Origin: Aspergillus flavus
Lineage: Eukaryota; Ascomycota; Eurotiomycetes; Eurotiales; Aspergillaceae
DNA: 64,000 nucleotides
NCBI RefSeq assembly: GCF_009017415.1
Contig: NC_092406.1
Coordinates: 5,704,001 to 5,768,000 of the forward strand
Reading direction: 5' to 3'
The position numbers and the translations under genes are program-made. The stretch's first letter is position 1; every line of letters begins with the position of its first letter. The notes below the pieces were generated by a model. The model saw nothing but the letters and a program-made list of their open reading frames with translations. It was not told the DNA's origin and searched no databases. Below are positions 57,395 to 64,000 of the stretch, piece by piece.

Positions 57395-57846
57395 TACGTT
57401 ACAAGTGCTGGACATCTGGGGGAGAACTGTGTCCAGCCAACTGTGTTAGCGGATATGACGCATGATATGCGACTGGCCTCCGAGAAGACATTTAGACCTG
57501 TTGCAGCGCTTTTTGCGTTCGATGAGGAGGAGGAAGCCATTCGAGAGGAGAACAGGTGTGAGGTTGCTTTGGGGCTTATATCTATACTCGGAGCATAAGA
57601 AGACTGTTCCGTGTCGCCGAGGCGCTTGAGGTTGGCATGGTGGGTGCGAATACGGGCACTGTTAGTAACGTGGCAGCTCCGTAAGTGACCTTTTATGAGG
57701 TTATCCAGGTGAACTTTGTGCTAACCTAGTCAATAAGATTAGGTGGTATCAAGGAGAGCGGGCTTGAACGAGAGGGAAGCAAATATGGAATCGATGAGTT
57801 CGCTCAGGTCAAGATCATTACAATTGGAGGCCTACCCCTAACATAA
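57395..57846 (+). pseudogene. 3' fragment of a succinate-semialdehyde dehydrogenase gene
   Basis: Only the C-terminal third of an NAD(P)-dependent SSADH (GABA shunt type) is present. 57395-57598 reads VTSAGHLGENCVQPTVLADM and THDMRLASEKTFRPVAALFA, then degenerates and stops at TAA 57596-57598. After a frameshift, from 57604 it reads LFRVAEALEVGMVGANTGTV and SNVAAP. An intron with intact signals (57681-57737) is followed by [20 protein letters not shown] and [15 protein letters not shown] to the stop at 57844-57846. The catalytic Cys/Glu part upstream is absent, and substitutions such as FGP to FRP have occurred. The conserved splice site shows descent from a once-functional fungal gene rather than a processed copy. 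Confidence 0.85.
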
Positions 57847-58468
57847 CATAATAGATTCATACACTCATGCTACCAGAACGGTCACTCCAACTAACAAGCA
57901 TCTACGGTAATATAGATCATCCAATCATGAGGCCCTTGTGTATGTTACACTTTGTGCGGGGGCCCAGTTTCAAGCTTCAATCCTGAATAGAAGGATTCAA
58001 ATTTGCCTGTATGGAGGACTAATTGAGACAGTGCCAATGCCCGTTGTTCTGATTTTGTAATTAATCGGTATCCTTTAAGTCGCGTGGAAAAGATGTCCTC
58101 ATTGCCCTTATTTTGCCTCGTATTTGGTAGCTGAAAACCTAGTGAGATTTGTCGCAATTGTTAGTCGTACACTCAAACTTCTACATGATTGAGGATAGAC
58201 TTTGCGGAAGTCGTTGAAACATCCAATGCTAGTCGAATGCAACGATTCCGTTGGTGGTATTGTACACAAGAAAATACCCTCCAATGCTCCTTAGTTTGAC
58301 CTGATGGTAGCCGGCGTCAAATCCTCAGGGCTTTGTTTCCGGACGATAATGAAGGGTCTACTACTCCCAGGAAATCTGTCACCTCCACCCTGAAAGTATC
58401 TCTGTGTCACCAGATCTCAAGAAACCGAGTTCACATATCTGACAGTTGCAGTTTAGTCAGTCACGCCG
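57847..58468. other. intergenic 3' flank of the transcription factor gene
   Basis: No coding or RNA feature supported. Confidence 0.5.
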
Positions 58469-61079
58469 TCAAACGGGAGCATCCGGGTTTGGAGGGAACG
58501 CTGGTAGTGATAAGTCATCAGGCCAAAGCATGGTTGGCAAGCTTTCGCCAAACTGCATCCCTGTTTCTGGGAGAGATGCAAAAGCCCCAAGCTCCTGAGG
58601 AAAGGAAGAGAAGAATCCGTCAAAAGATCCGGTTGGCAACTGCGCATTCTCGAGTCCAATAGGTTCGGGTTCGTCCCCCACATTGGATGGAGTCTCAGAT
58701 TGCCATAGCATAGCCCAGCGCCTAAACTGGTTGTATCCGACGTCTTGTTCGCCAGTGGCTGTGTCTTCATTTTCAGCTCGGCTGTCCAAACGCCGTGCTG
58801 CGCGCTCAAGCGCCTCAATAACTGCTACTTCTGAACGAGCTGACTGAAGGCCAACACACATCCGACGTATCAGACCCATGCCTTGCGTAAGTGCTCCGCG
58901 TAGCCGCTCCGTTCGTGTGTTCAAACTCTGGGCGATAATGGCCAAGAGCGCCGCACGGCAGGAGCTAAATTCGGTATACGAAACTCGTGCTACACCGACC
59001 GTGTCCTGTAATAATTGACATAGCTCGACGATTCGGAGAGCAGCCTGAACGCAGTCAAAGCACAACATTGCACCAGCATCTACGGTTGAGTCGGAGCTGC
59101 CCTCAACAGAGGCCGATGAGCTTGGCGTGCCGGCAAGAATCAAGGGACGACCCATGTACATGATTATCGTAGCGTATGTGAGTTCCAGGTGGACATTATA
59201 GCGGAAAAGCGGCTTAGAAGGATCCAGGTCACGACAGTGTATATCTTCGGGCAGGGTGGTCCACCAGCTCCTGAGTTCATCGCGTACGTGTAGAAGCTGC
59301 TTAAGATAGATCTGATGAAGCTCTCCCGGACAATTTCGCAGCCGGGATCTAGATATCCATTAAAAAAGATCAGCAGATGGAATGACTCGGTTAGAAATTA
59401 GGTTCCTTACATGATGGGTGCAACCTTCGCAAGCTGCTCAGTCAGCTGGAGAGTAGCAGTAAGATTGGGTAGATTTGTGACCCGGCCAGGGGGACGCAAC
59501 TCGGGTATGTCTTTAGGCATGTCACAGTCTATTTCAGTTGGAGACACGGAGACCGGGCGCCCGTGAAGGATGCTGATCCGTCTATGTTTGGTATAACGTT
59601 AGAGATTATAGCAAGCGTTACTGTATTCCCTCTCACCTATCCAGCGCGTACGCGGACCACCAAAGACGGTTCCGCAACTCAATCGTGCGTGCATCTAAAC
59701 CTTCTTCTCCAAACTGACGATGCATACCGTTCTGAATAGCCATCTTTATGGCAAGCCCAAGATAAGTATAGGCAAGGCCGGAGGTATCAATCGGCATTGT
59801 GTAAACCCCGAATAACAAAAACGCCTGGACAGTTTCGACGGATGCGGTGGTAATAAGGTCGGGAATCAGGCGACATGAGAACCTATAGAGCGCCAGCCCA
59901 ATAGTATCATCAGGTAGGTGATCTTCACCGGACATACTCTGCAAGTATGGAGGCCGGCTAGCATGCATGTAAGCGAACTGAGTCCCAGATGCGAACGTCA
60001 TGAAAAGGGTACAGATCCAGCCGGCGTCGTTGATATCTAGGTACCGATCCTCAGCATAATAGTAGTCTAACTTCTGCCGGAATTCTGTTTCATCGAAATA
60101 GTAATAATTCGTCAGGGTGTATTCAAGAAATGTCTCCAACAAAAAATCTGCAATATGTCGCGGCGGAAAATACTTCCTGGCTGAAGCAATAATTGAACTA
60201 GGAGACTGAAGACCAGTTGCACGGAAAGGATCATGAGCTGTGTGGGAGTCTCCCGTCTGAATACGGTCGTCAGCATACGCATGAGGACATGGAGCAAAAG
60301 AACACTACCATGCTGTCGTCGGGGTCGTTTCCCAGGCTTTGTAATTTCCGGCGGATCATGCGTGAGAAGTTCCAGTGAGAGAATTCCCCAGAGTAGACTG
60401 TAGACGGGTTCCAGGTAAGATATTCTGCATCTGGGGAAAGAGCTATGTCCACCATAACTTACTCATCGTATTCGTGGAAAGCGGGTGAATGGAATAGAGC
60501 TCGCTCGACCCCGGCGCTAAAGTCGAAGGCTTCCTTGAGCTTACTTGATCCCTCTCCAGAGCATCCGCAATGAATTGAAGGTTTGACGGCTCAAATGATA
60601 TATCACCCATGAAATGCCGCACTATCCTTTCGAGACATCGTCCCTTATCTGAGTCTCGTTGCGGGGAGGTGCTAGCTCTATGGTAATGTAAGTTGAGACA
60701 AAGAACTTTTTGACAAATTATTGTTTCACCATACCTTGTGGTGCCATTACTGGCTGGCTGCGGAGGGGCCTGGCTGTACTGGCAGTTTCTCTTGTACCGT
60801 TGGCATCGCAAGCAAGGCATTCCGCCCTGACCTGGAGTAATCAGCAAGTGTAGCAAAAAATATGTGATGAACAAAGTCTACACATTTCTCTTTATGGTAC
60901 CTGCATGGGTTGCATCTAATATAGAGGTAAATTGTCAGCTTTCAACATATAGAGCATATGCGTTCGTTAGTCAAAACTTAGATGAATACTTACGCTCGCG
61001 CGGCCCTCTTCCGCAAAGCGTCAGGAACCCTCGGTCGCCTCCGGCGGCCCACCGGCTTGCTATTCTGAGGCTCTGTCAT
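58469..61079 (-). CDS. Zn2Cys6 transcription factor with fungal-specific (MHR) domain
   Basis: Eight exons: 61079-60994, 60915-60884, 60831-60735, 60677-60463, 60397-60309, 60256-59637, 59581-59411, 59348-58469; 2190 nt, 729 aa. The zinc cluster is assembled across two introns as CNPCRYHKEKCQGGMPCLRC and QRYKRNC, i.e. C-x2-C-x6-C-x5-C-x2-C-x6-C, preceded by a basic stretch (VGRRRRPRVPDALRKRAAR). The MHR region (about 130-520) has YSGEFSHWNFSRMIRRKLQS, PPRHIADFLLETFLEYTLTN, LWWSAYALDRRISILHGRP and WWTTLPEDIH. The C-terminus (GSFDGFFSSFPQELGAFASL and DDLSLPAF) is acidic/aromatic and may activate transcription. The exon 4/5 join uses a 65-nt intron; a nearer acceptor would give an implausible 32-nt intron. 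It lies downstream of, and on the same strand as, a sugar transporter gene, suggesting control of sugar use. Target unknown. Confidence 0.87.
59953..60025 (-). repeat. source copy of the 73-bp duplicated segment, within the Zn2Cys6 gene
   Basis: Lies within exon 6 and codes AGWICTLFMTFASGTQFAYM and HASR in the MHR domain, which reads as normal family sequence, so this is probably the original. Exact match (opposite strand) to 55012-55084. Ends are GCCGGCT and AGCCGGC. Confidence 0.9.
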
Positions 61080-61745
61080 CACTTTGATATAGTATTAGCA
61101 GCCTGACCCTAAGATAGGGCATCAATTGGGTCTATAAACATTGCCAAGGGATTAACACTGAGGACGAGTGCGGAAGAGAAGTGACGATAGTGTGGGGAAA
61201 GCGACCAATTAAGGTTCTTTACTACTTCGAGGTTAGCGCCGATATCACCTCTACTCTTGGAAGTACTGAATGCGGACATCAACTACCCGACTGTAACGAC
61301 GGTTTCTTAACTTGAAAGATAATCCCGGCCTTATAACTGGGTTAAGTATATCGATTAATCCAAGATAGGGTTAGTAGTTCCAATTGGGTCTACCTTCTTC
61401 CCGAGTCTTCAGCCCTAACTCCCTTTTGTTGCCTGGCGGATGTTCTAGAAGCTAGTCGTTAGGTAGATTAGAAGCCCGACGAGGCAGGTAGGGCTGCGAG
61501 TTACTTGCAGTGCACCTAGCTTTGTTGACGCAGATTGGACAGAGTGGAACCAGTGGATCCACAGAGAGATCAGTAGATGATCAACAGATCAAAAATGTAT
61601 TACAAGCAGCACCAAAAAGCTAAATACAGAATAAAAGCTGGGTATATTATCGTGCAGGGCATCATTTCTGACCTTCCAGAATTCAGCCCGGCCAGAGACA
61701 AAAAACATGGTTTTGTACCATCAATGTAGAAACGTGGCATTGAGC
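61080..61745. promoter_or_regulatory. upstream region of the transcription factor gene
   Basis: Promoter side of the Zn2Cys6 gene and 3' flank of the transporter gene. No defined operator or coding segment seen. Confidence 0.5.
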
Positions 61746-63542
61746 TCATGCCTTGTTCGTGCTGTCGTTTTCAGAGCTGTCTTTTTCCAACTCCTTGTGA
61801 GCGTGGCTCAGCACACTAGCCCGACGCACAGCCTCATCCTCAACATCATCCAGCGTATGCAGGAGCTCACCATGCTTGCCATACATGTGAGGCTCCTCAT
61901 TCGCAATACGCACGACCGAGAAGATGCTCTTCGTCTTTCGGAAGATGCGGTCCATTTCTTCCAGCGACCGACGGGTTGTCTCCGGATAGAAGAAGAATAC
62001 AACCGGAACGATGAATGCGTTACTGTGATTGGTCAGTACGAAGGGTCTGACTGCAGAGACTGCAAGAAAAACTTACATAACGGCGAAAATAATGTAGGTT
62101 TGGTAGTCAATGTTATCGAAAGCGACAGGGGTGATCATAACCACGAGGAAGTTGAAGATCCAGTTCGACGATGTCGCTAGGGCATTGGCTGGAGCACGAA
62201 TCTTCAAAGGCACAATTTCGGCGGGATACAGCCAGGTCATTCCCAGCCAGCCGATAGCAAAGAACGTATTGAACACAAATAGGAAGACAATGCAGGCGAT
62301 GTTGGCTTCCGAGGTTTTGAGACTAGCTGTGATGGCGAGGATAATCATCGAGATTGACATACCCGCGGCACCGAAAAGCATCAGCGTCCGGCGACCAAAT
62401 TTTTCGATCGTGAACACCGCAATCCAAGAGGCGATGAAGTACTCGGTTCCGTTGCATGCCGCAATCAGTCGAGAGTTGATTAGGGTCATACCCATCTGCT
62501 CTTCCAACACAACCGGGATATAGTACGTGATCAGATTGATGCCGGAAATCTGCTGGAACATCTGGTTGACATAGGCCAACACGGTGCGGTGGAAATGACG
62601 GTCTTCATCCATGGTGAACATATCCTTGAACGAACCCTTAGCCATCTCCAAAACGGTCGCCTTGATAGCCGTGAACTCAGTCTGCAAGAATGTGGGATCG
62701 GTTCCGTCGCCTAACAAAGCCCCCAGCACTTCTTTCGCTTCATCCTCTCTGCCCTTAAGCACAAGCCAGCGGGGAGATTCGGGAAGGAACATGACAAAAG
62801 CCAGGATGATAGCGGCAAAGAAGATCTGGAAAGCCAGTGGGAAACGCCAGGCGACCTCATTGGGGTCGGCAAAGAGCAAACCGAAGTCGATCCAGTAACT
62901 AATAGTAATACCACAAGTGATCATGGCACCCTCGATCATGACCAGTTTACCACGATGATTGGATTTGCAGCACTCAGACTGCCAAGTGGGCACGGTGGAT
63001 GTGTTCATGCCGTTTCCTAGCAATTCAATATTAGCTGAGACTTTTCCCCTGGCGCCTTCCGCTACTTACCGAATCCAGTCACCAGACGTCCAACGATCAG
63101 TTGGGGCAGCTGGTACGCGGTACACTGCAGTAGAGCTCCAATGACCATGATGAAAGAACCGAGAAAGATAGTTTTACGTCGACCAAGCCAATTTCCAACC
63201 CAGATTGTCGGGATAGATCCTGCAAAACATCCTAAGTTGTACGCAGCGACAACAATACCTGCGGTCCAGTTCATTAGCTCCAGCGGTCTCCTACCACGGG
63301 TGGTAAAAAAGGTGCAACTTACCTTGGCGAGTAGATTGGGTACTCTGTTCGGCCTGGGTGAGACTATCATAGTACGCACCACTGGTCGCAATGGTGGGGA
63401 AATATTTGATAAAGGACTGAAGGGTCAAAAGACCACCGGTGACACCCTGATCATAACCGAATAGTAGAAAGTCCATACCAGCAATAACACCGATGGCGAT
63501 TTGCAGGGCGTTGCCCTGAAGGCCCAAATACCTGCGACCCAT
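61746..63542 (-). CDS. MFS sugar transporter (hexose/pentose type)
   Basis: Plasma-membrane proton-coupled or facilitative sugar carrier of the major facilitator superfamily, 12 predicted membrane segments. Exons 63542-63323, 63258-63070, 63016-62077, 62022-61746 (introns 53-64 nt); 541 aa. Family signatures: FLLFGYDQGVTGGLLT in segment 1; NWLGRRKTIFLGS; VGRLVTGFGNGMNTSTVP, completed by splicing; LPESPRWLVLKGREDEA; NQMFQQISGINLITYYIPVV (QQxSGxN sugar site); EKFGRRTLMLFGA; YPAEIVPLKIRAPANALATS; FFYPETTRRSLEEMDRIF. The cytosolic tail is acidic and charged. Substrate specificity cannot be read from motifs alone. The start is the first ATG (MGRRYLGLQ). The same-strand Zn2Cys6 gene downstream may regulate it. 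Confidence 0.94.
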
Positions 63543-64000
63543 CTTGGAAGCTCTTGCGACTGTGCCCTCCTAACTAATTGGACTAGATTCCCAAACGGGA
63601 CGAGACTGCTTCAGGTGAGCGGTGATAGGAAGTGGCAGTCTCATGCGATAGTGAAGGGAGACCTAAGGAGAAAGAAAGAGAGGAGAAAGATGCATTAACG
63701 CAAGAATAAATCGGAATAAAAGGAAAGGAAGATCAGCAGGATGGTGACAGCAGGGGAATGAACGGGGTTTATAAGTGCAAGGTAAAGGACTGGAGAAGGC
63801 ACGGCTACGGGGACTAAATAATCATAATCATAATAATAATAAATTCATTAAAAAAAATAAAAAAAAACGGATGAGGGTGAAATTCATAAATTCTAAATAG
63901 AATTTAAAGTTCCACGCATCAGACGGTACTGCACAGGCAAACATTCAATGATACTTACCAGACTTTGCCCAAAAACAGACAGGGGACTTGGGGGTCTCAT
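63543..64000. promoter_or_regulatory. transporter upstream region, possible 5' UTR intron
   Basis: Contains AAT-repeat and poly-A low complexity at 63820-63870. At the window edge the minus strand reads an ATG (64000-63998) followed by 14 open codons and a perfect donor GTAAGT starting at 63958. This may be a 5' UTR exon of the transporter gene or the first exon of another gene; the data end here. Confidence 0.4.

Noticed and set aside
60431..60462. 32-nt intron in the Zn2Cys6 gene (GTAAGT to CCCCAG)
   Set aside because: Too short for efficient splicing; the acceptor at 60398 gives a 65-nt intron and restores the YSGEFSHWNFS motif in frame.

Overview
This window is chromosomal DNA of a filamentous ascomycete, most likely an Aspergillus or close relative (Eurotiales). 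The evidence is the gene set (light-response factor LreB, kexin KexB, histone demethylase HdmA, an Aspergillus-type second beta-tubulin TubC, HET-domain and Zn2Cys6 genes), the short introns (mostly 48-80 nt, GTRNGT donor, CTRAY branch site, YAG acceptor) and loosely packed genes on both strands. No bacterial-style operons are present. The species cannot be named from sequence alone.

Layout. 1-261: 3' end of an unidentified gene. 0.8-31 kb: conserved housekeeping block with lreB (-), rad50 (+), histidyl-tRNA synthetase (+), coq6 (-), a small conserved-looking gene (+), snx4/atg24 (-), kexB (-), a large PhoD-like protein (+), thioredoxin reductase (+) and hdmA (-). 31-34.7 kb: gene-poor stretch with a broken cysteine-rich secreted-protein-like gene. 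34.7-46.4 kb: tvp38 (-), a CUE/CCCH/DUF1771/SMR protein (+), an HpcH/HpaI-type lyase (-), tvp23 (+) and a Myb/SANT-like coiled-coil protein (+). 46.4-58.5 kb: accessory character, with a decayed HET-domain gene, tubC (-), a kinase-like protein (-), a haloacid dehalogenase (+), a tRNA-Trp gene with an unusual insertion, and a decayed succinate-semialdehyde dehydrogenase fragment. 58.5-64 kb: a Zn2Cys6 transcription factor (-) and a sugar transporter (-), a plausible regulator/transporter pair.

Most striking observations. (1) The tRNA-Trp(CCA) gene at 56584-56710 is interrupted inside the anticodon stem, not at the canonical 37/38 site, by 55 nt with all the marks of a spliceosomal intron (GTAAGT, TCTAAC, CAG). 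Removing it restores a perfect cloverleaf. (2) The rad50 start codon appears to be split by an intron and followed by a 2-nt exon. (3) A 73-bp segment of the Zn2Cys6 gene, bounded by 7-bp inverted repeats, is present as an exact inverted second copy 4.9 kb away. (4) Several pseudogenes (HET, SSADH, cysteine-rich proteins) cluster in the accessory stretches.

All gene models were joined by hand from splice signals and reading-frame continuity, with no RNA or homology search. Exon boundaries are predictions. For most multi-exon genes the summed exon length is a multiple of three and the joins restore conserved family motifs.
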